From: a bacterium
GTDB lineage: Bacteria; Verrucomicrobiota; Verrucomicrobiae; Limisphaerales; J093
Length of the DNA stretch: 14,470 bases
Direction of reading: 5' to 3'
NCBI GenBank assembly: GCA_021839785.1
Contig: JAKCAB010000252.1
Span: forward strand, 1-14,470
Part shown: piece after piece, positions 6,265-14,470 of the stretch
Numbering within the stretch: the first letter of the stretch is position 1
Layout: every line of letters begins with the position of its first letter
Translations under genes and position numbers: made by a program
The notes under the pieces: generated by a model
What the model saw: only the letters and a program-made list of their open reading frames with translations
Database searches by the model: none
Told to the model about the DNA's origin: nothing

Positions 6265-6978
6265 ATGGAAGCGAACAAAGTCGTGCTGATCACCGGGGCG
6301 GCGGGCGGACTGGGGCAAGCCTTGACCGGCGCTTTCGCGGCCGCGGGCTGGCGGGTGGCGGCGGGTTTTCACCGCACGCCAATCCACGCCACCAGCGACG
6401 CGGTCTGGCCGGTGGCGTTGGATGTGACCGAGCCTGAGCGCGCGACGCAGGCGGTGGGCGCGGTGGTCGAGCGGTGGGGGCGGCTGGACGCCTTGGTGAA
6501 CAATGCGGGCGCGACGGCGGACGCGGCCTTTTTCCAGATCGCGGACGCGGATTGGGATCGTGTGCTCGCGGTGAATCTGAAGGGGGCGATGGCCTGCGCG
6601 CGGGCGGCGGTGTGGCCCATGATCCGGCAGCGGAGCGGGCACATTGTGAACGTGAGCAGCTTCGCCGCGCGGGCGGGCACTCGCGGTCAGGCAGCGTACG
6701 CGGCGGCAAAGGCGGGCTTGACCGGCTTGACCCAGTCGCTGGCGGCGGAGCTGGGGTCGCGCAACGTGCGGGTGAACGCCGTTCTGCCCGGCGTGTTGCC
6801 GACGGCGATGACCGCGGGCCTCGACCCGGAGGCGCGGGAGCGCCTGGTGGCCGGAAACCTGTTGCGCCGGATGAATTCGGTGGACGAAGTCGCGGCCTTC
6901 ATCGTGTTCCTGACCGGAATGCAAAACGTCTCCGCGCAGGTGTTTCAATTGGACAGCCGCCCGGCGCGGTGGACCTGA
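6265..6978 (+). CDS. Short-chain dehydrogenase/reductase, FabG-like
   Basis: A 237-residue classical SDR. It has the nucleotide-binding TGAAGGLG motif (10-17), DV at 53-54, the NNAG motif (79-82), N104, S132, and the YAAAK catalytic pair Y145/K149. The PG segment follows at 175-176. This arrangement and length match 3-oxoacyl-ACP reductase-like enzymes, but the C-terminus (VSAQVFQLDSRP) departs from FabG's usual glycine-rich ending, and no acyl carrier protein or fatty-acid gene is adjacent. It should reduce or oxidise a carbonyl/hydroxyl with NAD(P)(H); the substrate is unknown. It lies 7 bp after the amidohydrolase and 12 bp before the membrane peptidase gene, so the three are probably cotranscribed. 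Confidence 0.85.
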   Translation: MEANKVVLITGAAGGLGQALTGAFAAAGWRVAAGFHRTPIHATSDAVWPVALDVTEPERATQAVGAVVERWGRLDALVNNAGATADAAFFQIADADWDRVLAVNLKGAMACARAAVWPMIRQRSGHIVNVSSFAARAGTRGQAAYAAAKAGLTGLTQSLAAELGSRNVRVNAVLPGVLPTAMTAGLDPEARERLVAGNLLRRMNSVDEVAAFIVFLTGMQNVSAQVFQLDSRPARWT

Positions 6979-6990
6979 AAGGAGATACGC

Positions 6991-7644
6991 GTGCCGAGGT
7001 GGTTGAAGTCTGTGGTGGCGGTGCTGTTGCTTCCGTTGTGCGTGGGGGCGACGCAGGCCGTGGGCCAGGTGGTGCAGGCCGGATCGGCGGCGGACCGGTT
7101 CTGGGTGGCGCTGGTGGCGGGCGTGGCCTGTTGGGTGGTGGTTTATGCGCTGTTGCCGCGGCCGATGCGGCTGTACGTGCTCGGGCACGAGTTGACCCAT
7201 GCCCTGGTGGCGTGGTTTTCCGGCCGCAAGGTGCGGCGGATTCGCGTGGGTCGGACTTCGGGCAGCGTCACGGTGGAGCGGGCGAACTGGGTGATCACGT
7301 TGGCGCCGTACTTCGTTCCGTTCTACGCGGCGCTGGTGGCGCTGTCGTTCTCGGTGGGGAATCTCTTCCTGGGCTGGGAGCCGTACGTCGCGTGGTTTCA
7401 CCTTTTGCTCGGCGCGGCGTATGCTTTTCACGTGACGTTCACGGCGCATGCGCTGAGCACGCCGCAGTCCGACCTCGCCCGGGAGGGACCGTTCTTCGCG
7501 CTGGTGATGATTTGGTTGGGCAACGTGTTGGTGTTGTTGGTGGCGGTGCCGCTGCTGACGGCCGGGGTGAGCGTGCTCACGGCGCTGGGCTGGTGGCTGC
7601 ACGATACCGGCCGGGTGTTGATCTGGCTGCAGCGCCTGTTCTGA
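6991..7644 (+). CDS. Membrane M50B-like zinc metallopeptidase
   Basis: A 217-residue hydrophobic protein with about five or six predicted membrane segments (roughly 6-22, 36-55, 100-122, 132-150, 166-190 and possibly 195-212). The HExxH zinc motif is HELTH at 66-70, and a GRKVRRIRVGRTSGSVTV stretch (78-95) follows as in peptidase M50B proteins. D161 in QSDLAREG at the edge of a later membrane segment could be the third metal ligand. It has no PDZ domain. The start is GTG at 6991, supported by a strong AAGGAG at 6979-6984. The likely role is intramembrane or membrane-proximal proteolysis, but a non-peptidase member cannot be excluded and the substrate is unknown. It is the last gene of a three-gene run; the pilus cluster starts 248 bp downstream. 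Confidence 0.72.
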   Translation: MPRWLKSVVAVLLLPLCVGATQAVGQVVQAGSAADRFWVALVAGVACWVVVYALLPRPMRLYVLGHELTHALVAWFSGRKVRRIRVGRTSGSVTVERANWVITLAPYFVPFYAALVALSFSVGNLFLGWEPYVAWFHLLLGAAYAFHVTFTAHALSTPQSDLAREGPFFALVMIWLGNVLVLLVAVPLLTAGVSVLTALGWWLHDTGRVLIWLQRLF

Positions 7645-7757
7645 AACCTCCGCCGGGGCGGCCAAGCGGCACGCGCTTTGCTAAGAAAATACTGCCCGCT
7701 GATGCCGATTGGCCGGCGGGTCGGTCCAAGCTGGCGGCGGGTGTCGAATGCCCCGCC

Positions 7758-7796
7758 AAAACGGCCGTTTTCCGGCCGGGAAACGAAGGAAAACGG
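7758..7796. promoter_or_regulatory. Triple AAAACGG motif with competing hairpins upstream of the pilus cluster
   Basis: AAAACGG occurs directly at 7758-7764, inverted and abutting at 7765-7771 (making a 14-bp perfect palindrome), and directly again at 7790-7796. The last copy pairs with the middle one as a 9-bp stem (7765-7773 with 7788-7796, 14-base loop). The two direct copies are 32 bp apart, about three helical turns. The arrangement suggests an operator for a dimeric regulator or alternative RNA structures, in the only sizeable gap before the pilus genes. No regulator is identified. Confidence 0.45.
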
Positions 7797-7815
7797 ATCG
7801 GGGCGCGGAGCCGCG

Positions 7816-7843
7816 TTGACAATGCTGGCGGTTTGCCTACCGT
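7816..7843 (+). promoter_or_regulatory. Possible promoter of the pilus ATPase cluster
   Basis: A perfect TTGACA at 7816-7821 is followed after 16 bp by TACCGT at 7838-7843, a weak -10. A small inverted repeat (CGCGG at 7804-7808, CCGCG at 7811-7815) abuts the -35. It lies 50 bp before the GTG start of the first ATPase gene and 20 bp after the AAAACGG element. The -10 is poor, so this is tentative. Confidence 0.35.
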
Positions 7844-7892
7844 CACGCGAACCCGGCACCGGACAAGCCGTTAACAGGTATTTCTAGAGATT

Positions 7893-9599
7893 GTGGCCGC
7901 AAGAGACGATTACTTGCTCGATAGCCTGATCGAGATGGGGTACGTGACCAACGAGCAGTTGGCACCCGTTCGCGAACAGGCCGATTCCACTGGCGAGGGC
8001 GTGGTGGACACGCTGGTTGCCCAGGGGGTTTTGTCGGCCGCCATCGTGGCCCAGGCCAAAGCCACGCACTTCGGGGCCGAGTTCGTCAGCCTCGGCGAAT
8101 TGCGCATCCCGGACGACGTCCTGGCAGCGGTGCGGCGCGACGTCGCCAAGCGCTTCAACATTGTCCCGGTCCGCAAAGAGGAGCACGGCTTGGTGGTTGC
8201 GATGGCCGATCCGTCGGACTTGGAAACGCTCGACGGCCTGTCGCACACCCTCAACACCGAGATCATCCCCGCGGTCGCCACCGCTGAGGACATCGAGGGC
8301 GCCATCGGCAAGTACTACGGCGTGCGCGAAGACTCCGTGTCCAAGATGATTCAGGACATCACGGAGGGCGAAGTCGAGGTCGGCAAGGTCGCCGAGGCCC
8401 AGACCGACGACGGTTCCACCGTGGACGCGGACGCGCCGATCATCAAGCTGGTCAACACGCTCATCGTCGAGGCGTTCAAAATGCGCGCCTCGGACATCCA
8501 CTTGGAGCCGTTGGACAAGCGGTTCCGCGTGCGGTACCGGATCGACGGCATGCTGCACGAGATGAAGAGTCCGCCCAAGCGACTGCAGCCTTCGATCATC
8601 AGCCGCTTGAAGATCATGTCCAACATGTCCATCGCGGAACGGCGCATTCCACAGGACGGCCGCATCCAGGCCCAGGTGGGCGGCAAGATGATCGACCTGC
8701 GCGTGTCCTGTCTGCCCACGACACATGGCGAGAGCATCGTCATGCGCATCCTGGACAAGGAAGGGTTGAAATTGGGCCTGGCGGAGCTGGGCTTTTTCTC
8801 GGACGACCAGCAGACGTTCGAGCGATTGATCGGTCTGCCGGACGGCATTCTGCTGGTCACCGGGCCGACCGGTTCGGGCAAGACGACGACGCTTTACGCG
8901 GTGCTCAACTACATCAACCGCCCGGACCGCAAGATCATCACGGTCGAAGACCCGGTCGAGTACGTCTTGTCCGGCATCAACCAGGTGCACGTGAGCGAGT
9001 CGGTGGGGTTGACCTTCGCGCTGGCGTTGCGCGCCATGCTCCGCCAGGCGCCGAACGTGATCATGCTGGGCGAAATCCGCGACTTGGAGACCGCCACCAT
9101 CGCGATCAACGCGTCGCTCACCGGTCACCTGGTTTTCTCGACGCTGCACACCAACGACGCGCCGAGCGCGGTGACCCGCCTGATCGACATCGGCGTGAAA
9201 CCCTTCCTGGTGGCGTCCTCCACCCGCGCCCTGATCGCCCAACGGTTGGTCCGCAAGATCTGCAAAAAATGCATCCAGCCGTACACGCCCACCGAACACG
9301 AATTGCGCGCGCTGGGCATCGACCAGGCGAAGGCGGCGGCGGCGACCTTCCGCAAAGGCAAAGGCTGTGGCGACTGCAACAAGACCGGGTGCCGGGGCCG
9401 CATGGGCATCTTCGAGATGTTCGTGATCGAGGACGACGTGCGGAAGCTGATTTACGAAAAGGTGCCGGCCACGGTCCTGCGCAGCCGCGCCCGCGAACTG
9501 GGCATGCGCACGTTGCGCGAGGACGGCACCCGCAAAGTGCTGGCCGGGCTCACGACGCCGGATGAGGTCATCCGCGCCACGTCCATGGATGCCGATTAG
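7893..9599 (+). CDS. Type IV pilus assembly ATPase, PilB/GspE family (first copy)
   Basis: A 568-residue cytoplasmic ATPase of the secretion superfamily. PilB-type enzymes power pilus extension from beneath the inner-membrane platform. An N-terminal GspE_N/MshEN-like region (about 1-145) leads to a linker and the ATPase core. The core has an RASDIHLEP arginine-finger region (198-206), Walker A GPTGSGKT (324-331), Asp box ITVEDPVEY (349-357), Walker [10 protein letters not shown] (389-397) and His box [12 protein letters not shown] (411-422). The tetracysteine zinc motif is C457/C460 and C492/C495. Just before Walker B it reads RQAPN, where the usual RQDPD has two acidic residues, as in the second copy downstream. 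It starts at GTG 7893 with a weak ribosome-binding site. PilB versus GspE cannot be settled from the protein alone; the adjacent pilT and pilC favour a pilus role. Confidence 0.85.
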   Translation: MAARDDYLLDSLIEMGYVTNEQLAPVREQADSTGEGVVDTLVAQGVLSAAIVAQAKATHFGAEFVSLGELRIPDDVLAAVRRDVAKRFNIVPVRKEEHGLVVAMADPSDLETLDGLSHTLNTEIIPAVATAEDIEGAIGKYYGVREDSVSKMIQDITEGEVEVGKVAEAQTDDGSTVDADAPIIKLVNTLIVEAFKMRASDIHLEPLDKRFRVRYRIDGMLHEMKSPPKRLQPSIISRLKIMSNMSIAERRIPQDGRIQAQVGGKMIDLRVSCLPTTHGESIVMRILDKEGLKLGLAELGFFSDDQQTFERLIGLPDGILLVTGPTGSGKTTTLYAVLNYINRPDRKIITVEDPVEYVLSGINQVHVSESVGLTFALALRAMLRQAPNVIMLGEIRDLETATIAINASLTGHLVFSTLHTNDAPSAVTRLIDIGVKPFLVASSTRALIAQRLVRKICKKCIQPYTPTEHELRALGIDQAKAAAATFRKGKGCGDCNKTGCRGRMGIFEMFVIEDDVRKLIYEKVPATVLRSRARELGMRTLREDGTRKVLAGLTTPDEVIRATSMDAD

Positions 9600-9715
9600 A
9601 CCCTTTCCCGTGCGCCCTCCTTGCCGTCAAACCCAGCCCTGGCCGGCTTCCCGCGGGTGGGGCCGTCTCCCGGTCGGCGGCGGCTCGGTGCGGGCCGGAC
9701 GCCAGTGATTTCGAT
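9600..9715 (+). other. Spacer between the first ATPase gene and pilT
   Basis: A 116-bp GC-rich gap with no open reading frame worth calling. I see no T-tracted terminator, no clear promoter and no Shine-Dalgarno before pilT. It could hold a second promoter, because it is by far the largest gap inside the pilus cluster. Confidence 0.4.
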
Positions 9716-10822
9716 ATGTCGTACTCCATGTCCGATCTGTTGCAGTTGGTGGTGCAGGAAAACGCCGCCGACTTGCACATCCGGGTAGGTGTTCCGCCCG
9801 TCATCCGCCTCCACGGCATTCTCCACAGGGTCGAAGGCCCTCTCCTCAAGCCGGAAGACACGGAAGAGTTGATGCGGACGATCACGTCCGAGGAGAACGT
9901 CCAGCAGGTGCGCGAGCGCGGCACGGCGGACTTCGGATTCGCGTTCGGCGAACTGGCGCGTTTCCGGGTGAGCGTGTTCAAGGAGAAAGGACGTTTCGGC
10001 GTCGTCGCCCGTCAGATTCCGAACAAGATGCTGACCTTGGAGCAGATCGGGTTGCCTCCCTCCTCGAAGGAATTGTTGTACAAGCCGCGCGGCCTGGTGC
10101 TCGTCACCGGCCCGACCGGTTCGGGCAAGACCACCACGCTGGCCTCGATGATCAATATCATCAACGAGGAGCGCGATGATGCGCACATCATTACCATCGA
10201 GGATCCGATCGAGTACTACCACACGCACAAGAAGGCGCTGATCACGCAGCGCGAGGTGAACGTGGACGTGCCGAACTTCGCGGAAGCGCTTCGCCGGGCG
10301 CTGCGCCAGGACCCCGACGTCATGATGGTGGGTGAAATGCGCGACCTGGAGACGATCGACGCGGCCATCACCGCGGCCGAAACGGGCCACTTGGTGTTCG
10401 GCACGCTGCACACCACCGGCGCCGCGAAGACGATCGACCGTGTGGTCAACGCCTTCCCGGTCACCCAGCAGGAACAGATTCGCATCCAGCTTTCGACGGT
10501 GCTCCAGGCGGTGATCTCCCAACTGTTGCTGCCGCGCTGCGACAAGCCGGGCCGCGTGGCGATCTTCGAGATCATGATCAACACCCCCTCCATCGCCGCG
10601 CTGATCCGCGACAACAAGTCGTTCCGCATCCAGTCGGACATCCAGACCGGCGCGAAGTACGGCATGGTGACGCTCGACAGCTTCCTGCTCGACAAATACA
10701 ACCAGGGCATGATCTCGCAGGAGGAAGTCATCACCAAATCCCAGGACCCCGTCACCATCCTGCAGAAGCTGCAGGAACTGGAGGCCGGCAAGACCCTCGA
10801 GCAGATTGAGGGAGGGAAGTAG
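9716..10822 (+). CDS. pilT: Type IV pilus retraction ATPase PilT
   Basis: PilT is the hexameric ATPase that drives pilus depolymerisation and twitching motility. The 368-residue length is normal. An N-terminal PAS-like domain opens with [18 protein letters not shown] (8-25). The core has Walker A GPTGSGKT (132-139), Asp box [11 protein letters not shown] (159-169), [14 protein letters not shown] (197-210) with Walker B, and His box [10 protein letters not shown] (224-233). [10 protein letters not shown] (292-301) stands at the place of the PilT AIRNLIRE motif, which separates PilT from PilB. The first ATG (9716) is used; an ATG four codons later (9728) is an equally plausible start because neither has a clear ribosome-binding site. 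It lies only 3 bp before the second PilB gene. Confidence 0.93.
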   Translation: MSYSMSDLLQLVVQENAADLHIRVGVPPVIRLHGILHRVEGPLLKPEDTEELMRTITSEENVQQVRERGTADFGFAFGELARFRVSVFKEKGRFGVVARQIPNKMLTLEQIGLPPSSKELLYKPRGLVLVTGPTGSGKTTTLASMINIINEERDDAHIITIEDPIEYYHTHKKALITQREVNVDVPNFAEALRRALRQDPDVMMVGEMRDLETIDAAITAAETGHLVFGTLHTTGAAKTIDRVVNAFPVTQQEQIRIQLSTVLQAVISQLLLPRCDKPGRVAIFEIMINTPSIAALIRDNKSFRIQSDIQTGAKYGMVTLDSFLLDKYNQGMISQEEVITKSQDPVTILQKLQELEAGKTLEQIEGGK

Positions 10823-10825
10823 TTC

Positions 10826-12526
10826 ATGGCAGACGTTATTTCGCATCCCCTGATCGGCATCATCCGCGAGCGCGGATTGATCGACGACATGCAGCTCGAG
10901 GAGGTGACGGCGGAGCACGAGCGCACCGGCCGACCGTTCAACGAAATCCTGGTGGATTACGGGCTGATCGACAACGAGACCCAGCTTCAGCTCATCGCCG
11001 AGTACCTGGGCACCGAGGTCGTCAACTTGGGCGAAGTCGAGTTCACCCCGGAGCTCGTCGAGGCCGTTCCCGCGGCCACGGCCCGGATGTACCAATGCCT
11101 CCCGGTCAGCCTGTACGGCGACACCCTGCGGGTCGCCTTGGTGGACCCCCTGAACGCGGGCGCGGTGGACGAACTCGGGTTCTCCACCGGCAAACAGGTC
11201 CAGGTGGTCGTGGCCGACCCCGCCCAGATCACCAAGCTCATCGAAAAACACTACCCCCAGGAAACCGGGGGCATGGGCGACCTGCTCAAAGAGCTGGGCC
11301 TCGCCGAAGACATCGGCAAGGAAGTCGCCGAGGTTTCCGCCGGCACGTTGGACCTGGCGAACCTGGCCGGCGAGGCGCCGATCATCAAGTTCGTGAACCT
11401 GGTGTTGCTCCAGGCCATCCAGGACCGCGCGAGCGACATTCACTTCGAGCCGTTCGAGGACGAGTTCAAGATTCGGTACCGCGTGGATGGCGCGCTTTAC
11501 GAGATGTCGCCGCCGCCCAAGCACCTGGCGCTGCCGGTGACCTCGCGCCTGAAGATTCTGGCGAACCTGGACATCTCCGAACGCCGGCTCCCGCAGGACG
11601 GGCGCATCTCGATGAACATCAGTGGCCGCCAGGTTGATCTACGCGTTTCGTCGCTCCCGACCCAGTTCGGCGAATCGGTGGTGCTCCGCGTGCTCGACCG
11701 CTCCGCCCTCCAGCTCGAACTCGAGAACCTCGGTTTTCCCAAGGCGATCCTCGACTACACCGCCGAGGCGATCCAGCAGCCCAACGGCATCTTCATCGTC
11801 ACCGGGCCGACCGGTTGCGGCAAAACGACGACCTTGTACTCCTGTCTAAGACGGGTGAACATGATCGACTCGAAACTGCTGACGGTGGAAGACCCGGTCG
11901 AGTTCGACATCGAAGGCATCATGCAGGTGCCCGTCCACGAAGCGGTGGGCATGACTTTCGCCAAAGCCCTGCGCTCCTTCCTCCGTCAGGATCCGGACAT
12001 CATCATGTTGGGTGAAATGCGTGACTTGGAAACGTCGCAGGTGGCCATTCAGGCCTCCCTGACCGGTCACTTGGTGCTGAGCACCCTGCACACCAACGAT
12101 GCCCCCGGCGCCGTCACCCGCTTGGTGGACATGGGCGTGGAACCCTTCCTCATTTCCTCGACGCTGCTGGCCGTGCTCGGCCAGCGCCTGGTCCGCACGA
12201 TCTGCAAAAAGTGCCGCACGCCGTTCGAACCCACCGAAGCCCAGCTTTCCCTGCTCAACCTCTCCCCGCACGACCTCGGCGACAAAGTCTTCTATTACGG
12301 CCGCGGCTGCAAAGAGTGCAACGACACCGGCTACAAAGGCCGCAAAGGCATTTTCGAGCTGCTTCCGATTTCCGACCCCGTCCGCCTGCTCATCAACGAT
12401 CGCGCCCCCACGGTGGTGATCCGCCAGAAGGCGGTCGAGCTGGGCATGGTGCCGCTCCGCGAAGACGGCCTCCGCACCATCTTTGACGGCGCGACCACCG
12501 TGGAGGAAATCCTCAAATACACCTAG
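10826..12526 (+). CDS. pilB: Type IV pilus assembly ATPase PilB (second PilB/GspE copy)
   Basis: A 566-residue PilB/GspE-family ATPase, parallel to the first copy in layout but clearly diverged. It has the MshEN-like N-terminal region, the RASDIHFEP segment (201-209) and Walker A GPTGCGKT (327-334), where Cys replaces the usual Ser. The Asp box is LTVEDPVEF (352-360), then [14 protein letters not shown] (387-400) and the His box [12 protein letters not shown] (414-425). The zinc cysteines are C460/C463 and C495/C498. It keeps the DPD acidic residues that the first copy lacks, so it is the more canonical extension motor. The start at 10826 follows GGAGGG at 10811-10816, and the gene sits 3 bp after pilT and 16 bp before pilC, which indicates cotranscription and makes it the better candidate for PilB proper. 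Confidence 0.88.
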   Translation: MADVISHPLIGIIRERGLIDDMQLEEVTAEHERTGRPFNEILVDYGLIDNETQLQLIAEYLGTEVVNLGEVEFTPELVEAVPAATARMYQCLPVSLYGDTLRVALVDPLNAGAVDELGFSTGKQVQVVVADPAQITKLIEKHYPQETGGMGDLLKELGLAEDIGKEVAEVSAGTLDLANLAGEAPIIKFVNLVLLQAIQDRASDIHFEPFEDEFKIRYRVDGALYEMSPPPKHLALPVTSRLKILANLDISERRLPQDGRISMNISGRQVDLRVSSLPTQFGESVVLRVLDRSALQLELENLGFPKAILDYTAEAIQQPNGIFIVTGPTGCGKTTTLYSCLRRVNMIDSKLLTVEDPVEFDIEGIMQVPVHEAVGMTFAKALRSFLRQDPDIIMLGEMRDLETSQVAIQASLTGHLVLSTLHTNDAPGAVTRLVDMGVEPFLISSTLLAVLGQRLVRTICKKCRTPFEPTEAQLSLLNLSPHDLGDKVFYYGRGCKECNDTGYKGRKGIFELLPISDPVRLLINDRAPTVVIRQKAVELGMVPLREDGLRTIFDGATTVEEILKYT

Positions 12527-12542
12527 AGTCCGGAGGTACGTT

Positions 12543-13898
12543 ATGGCGAAGTTCAACTACGTGGCGATGGATTCCCGCGGCAAGGAAACCAAGGGAACCC
12601 TCGAGGTGGGCAACCAGAGCGAGGCCATCAACCGCCTCAAGGAAATGGGCTACTTCCCCACCAAGGTGGTCGAGGCGAAGGAAACCAAGGAGAAGGGCGG
12701 CAAGAAGCCCAAAGGCGGCGGCGCCAAGGCCGAAAGCAAAAAGGGGAAGGGCCTCAGCCTCAACATCAGAATCCCCGGCTTGGGCGGCAAGGTGAAACCC
12801 AAAGTCATGACCGCCTTCACCCGCCAGCTCGCCACGCTGGTGGACGCCGGCCTGCCCTTGCTGCGCGGGATGCGCGTGCTCGAAAAACAGGAGCGCAACC
12901 CGACGCTCAAGAAGGTCATCGGCGACATCGCCGTCTCCATCGAAGGCGGCAGCACCTTCTCCGAGGCGCTGGCGCAGCACCCGAAGATTTTCAACCGGCT
13001 CTACGTGAACATGGTCAAGGCCGGCGAACTGGGCGGCGTGCTGGAAGTCGTCCTCAACCGCCTCTCCGAGTTCATGGAAAAGGCCCAGAAGATCAAGGGC
13101 AAAGTCGTCTCCGCCATGTTCTATCCCGCGGCGGTCATGATCGTCGCCGTGGTCATTTTGGGCGTGCTGATGGTGTTCGTCGTGCCCAAGTTCGAGTCGA
13201 TCTTCGCGGACATGCTCGGCGGCGCCAAACTGCCCGGCTTCACCCGGTTCGTCCTCGACATCGCCAACGCCATCAAGAGCCGGACCATCGTCCTCATCGA
13301 CAACCCGCCCTACTTCTACCCGGGGCCGGTCATCTGGGGGTTGGTGGCCTTCGTGATCCTGTTGCGCCTGGCGCTCAAGACCAAGAAAGGCCGCTGGTAC
13401 TTCGACAAGTTCAAGCTCGTCATGCCCGTCCTCGGGCCGGTCATCTCGAAGGTGGCCATCGCCCGGTTCACCCGCACCCTCGGCACCCTGGTCAGCAGCG
13501 GCGTGCCGATCCTCCAGGCCCTCACGATCGTCAAGGAAACCTCCGGCAACGTGGTCGTCGGCAACGCCGTCGCCAAGGTCCACGAAAGCGTCAAGGAGGG
13601 CGAAACCATCACCGCCCCCCTCGACGGCTCGGCCGTCTTTCCGCCGATGGTCATCAGCATGGTGGACGTCGGCGAGCAAACGGGCGCCCTGCCCGAAATG
13701 CTCATGAAGATCGCGGACACCTACGAAGACGAGGTGGACAACGCGGTCTCCGCCATGACCTCCCTGATCGAGCCGATCATGATCGTTTTTCTCGCCGTCA
13801 TCGTCGGCAGCATCGTCATCGCCCTGTTCATGCCCTTGATCGAAATGATCAACCAATTGGGTGGCGACGCTGGCTCGCGCGGCGGTGGCGAAGATTGA
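12543..13898 (+). CDS. pilC: Type IV pilus inner-membrane platform protein PilC
   Basis: PilC/GspF is the inner-membrane platform on which the PilB and PilT motors act. The 451-residue protein starts FNYVAMDSRGKETKGTLEV, the family's N-terminal signature. Two T2SSF domains follow at roughly 88-211 and 307-430, each containing the conserved TRQLATLVDAGLPLLRG-type helix (94-109, and TRTLGTLVSSGVPILQA at 310-326). Membrane segments lie at about 194-215, 262-280 and 411-431. Between the N-terminal segment and the first domain is a Lys/Gly-rich low-complexity linker (about 45-72) that is unusually basic. The ATG at 12543 is chosen over a longer upstream reading because GGAGGT (12532-12537) sits 5 bases before it and the family similarity begins there. 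Confidence 0.94.
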   Translation: MAKFNYVAMDSRGKETKGTLEVGNQSEAINRLKEMGYFPTKVVEAKETKEKGGKKPKGGGAKAESKKGKGLSLNIRIPGLGGKVKPKVMTAFTRQLATLVDAGLPLLRGMRVLEKQERNPTLKKVIGDIAVSIEGGSTFSEALAQHPKIFNRLYVNMVKAGELGGVLEVVLNRLSEFMEKAQKIKGKVVSAMFYPAAVMIVAVVILGVLMVFVVPKFESIFADMLGGAKLPGFTRFVLDIANAIKSRTIVLIDNPPYFYPGPVIWGLVAFVILLRLALKTKKGRWYFDKFKLVMPVLGPVISKVAIARFTRTLGTLVSSGVPILQALTIVKETSGNVVVGNAVAKVHESVKEGETITAPLDGSAVFPPMVISMVDVGEQTGALPEMLMKIADTYEDEVDNAVSAMTSLIEPIMIVFLAVIVGSIVIALFMPLIEMINQLGGDAGSRGGGED

Positions 13899-13928
13899 CC
13901 TTACGGCCAGGCTGAGATTCCGCGCAGA

Positions 13929-13951
13929 CCGCCGGGCAAAAGCTTCGGCGG
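13929..13951 (+). terminator. Possible terminator after pilC
   Basis: A 6-bp perfect GC stem (CCGCCG at 13929-13934 with CGGCGG at 13946-13951), extendable by two G-U pairs, lies 30 bp after the pilC stop. Only a weak T-containing stretch follows, so termination is uncertain. It falls in the 101-bp gap between pilC and the ROK kinase gene. Confidence 0.3.
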
Positions 13952-13999
13952 CCTGTTGCATTTGCGGGACCGGACAGCGGCCTCGCCCACGAACCCACG

Positions 14000-14470
14000 A
14001 TGCACCACCCGTCCCAGACACTCCGCGCCCTCGGCCTCGACCTCGGCGGCACCAAAATGGCCGTCGCGGCCGTGGATGGCACCGGCACGATTCACGCCCG
14101 AACGACGCTCCCCACCGAAGCGGAACGCGGCTTCGACCGCGCCGTGTCGCGCCTGGCGAACGCCCTCGACGCCATCCTTGCCCAGGCCGGCTGGCCGGCC
14201 GGTGACGTGCGCGGAATCGGCATCGGCTGCGCCGGCCCGGTGGATCCGGCGTGCGGACTCATCGACAATCCCTACACCCTCACCGGTTGGAACGGGTGCG
14301 ACATCGTCACGCCGCTGCGGCAGCGGTTTGGCGTGCCGGTGCGGCTGGAAAACGACGCCGATGCCGCCGCGTTGGGCGAGTGCTTTGTCGGTGCCGGGCG
14401 GGGATTCGATCCCGTCGTGATGCTCACGTTCGGCACCGGGGTCGGGGGCGCGGCCATCGTGCACGGGGTC
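14000..14470 (+). CDS. ROK-family sugar kinase (partial, cut by window end)
   Basis: Only the first 157 codons are present; the frame is still open at the window edge. The N-terminal phosphate-binding motif GLDLGGTK (12-19) is followed by GIGIGCAGPVD (73-82), the catalytic-Asp segment ENDADAAALGE (117-127, D119 the probable base) and the second phosphate motif LTFGTGVGG (142-150). These identify a ROK kinase, usually a glucokinase or a kinase of another hexose or N-acetylhexosamine. The diagnostic zinc motif and the ExGH sugar-specificity motif lie beyond the window, so specificity cannot be assigned. The ATG at 14000 is the nearest start to the family similarity; no clear ribosome-binding site precedes it. 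Confidence 0.88.
   Translation, partial: MHHPSQTLRALGLDLGGTKMAVAAVDGTGTIHARTTLPTEAERGFDRAVSRLANALDAILAQAGWPAGDVRGIGIGCAGPVDPACGLIDNPYTLTGWNGCDIVTPLRQRFGVPVRLENDADAAALGECFVGAGRGFDPVVMLTFGTGVGGAAIVHGV

Noticed and set aside
6151..7665. A 504-codon minus-strand frame opposite the SDR and peptidase genes
   Set aside because: Arg/His/Gln-rich composition and no motif; both plus-strand genes carry catalytic motifs.
7823..7840. Sigma-54 promoter before the pilus genes
   Set aside because: TGGC and TTGC strings occur, but the GG-to-GC spacing is about 6 instead of 10.
7884..9299. A 471-codon minus-strand frame opposite the first pilB
   Set aside because: It mirrors a conserved ATPase gene, has low-complexity composition and no plausible start context, so it is a GC shadow.
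9596..11524. A 642-codon open frame on the minus strand across pilT and the start of the second pilB
   Set aside because: It is antisense to two well-conserved genes, shows no recognisable domain and is rich in His, Asp, Arg and Gly as expected from reading high-GC coding sequence backward.
12513..14021. A 502-codon minus-strand frame opposite pilC
   Set aside because: His/Asp/Glu-rich shadow of a strongly conserved membrane protein gene, with no domain.

Overview
The window is a GC-rich bacterial chromosome segment with tightly packed housekeeping genes and one intact insertion sequence. I infer a Verrucomicrobia-type organism, possibly the Pedosphaera/Limisphaera side. The reasons are the high GC, the TTG-started rpoZ next to smpB, the pilB-pilT-pilB-pilC cluster, and a degenerate heptanucleotide repeat inside ribD of a kind I associate with that phylum. 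There is no rRNA, so the placement is inference only.

Layout. (1) 66-1563: a complete ISKra4-type insertion sequence with 16-bp terminal inverted repeats beginning GGG and a 9-bp target duplication, inserted just upstream of the rpoZ promoter region. (2) 1653-2419 (+): rpoZ (RNA polymerase omega) and smpB (trans-translation), separated by a strong hairpin. (3) 4877-2406 (-): ribD, ribE and tmk. They run as one probable operon, ribE and tmk share an ATGA junction, and the tmk 3' end overlaps the smpB 3' end tail to tail. (4) 4989-7644 (+), divergent from ribD: a metal-dependent amidohydrolase/deaminase, a FabG-like short-chain dehydrogenase and a membrane M50B-like HELTH metallopeptidase, closely spaced. 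(5) 7893-13898 (+): a type IV pilus motor cluster of a PilB/GspE-like ATPase, PilT, a second PilB/GspE-like ATPase and the inner-membrane platform protein PilC. (6) 14000 to the window end: the N-terminal part of a ROK-family sugar kinase.

How the genes fit together. The minus-strand genes make riboflavin (RibD, then riboflavin synthase) and dTDP. The type IV pilus genes supply extension ATPase(s), a retraction ATPase and the platform protein, but no pilin, secretin or prepilin peptidase is in the window. The amidohydrolase-SDR-peptidase set has no obvious shared pathway. I see no tRNA, rRNA, CRISPR array, prophage or toxin-antitoxin pair.

The region is mostly ordinary. The points most worth a second look are the two diverged PilB paralogues flanking pilT (the first has lost two usually conserved acidic residues beside Walker B), the triple AAAACGG motif upstream of the pilus operon, the repeat expansion inside ribD, and the fresh-looking IS beside rpoZ. 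I found no convincing undescribed system.
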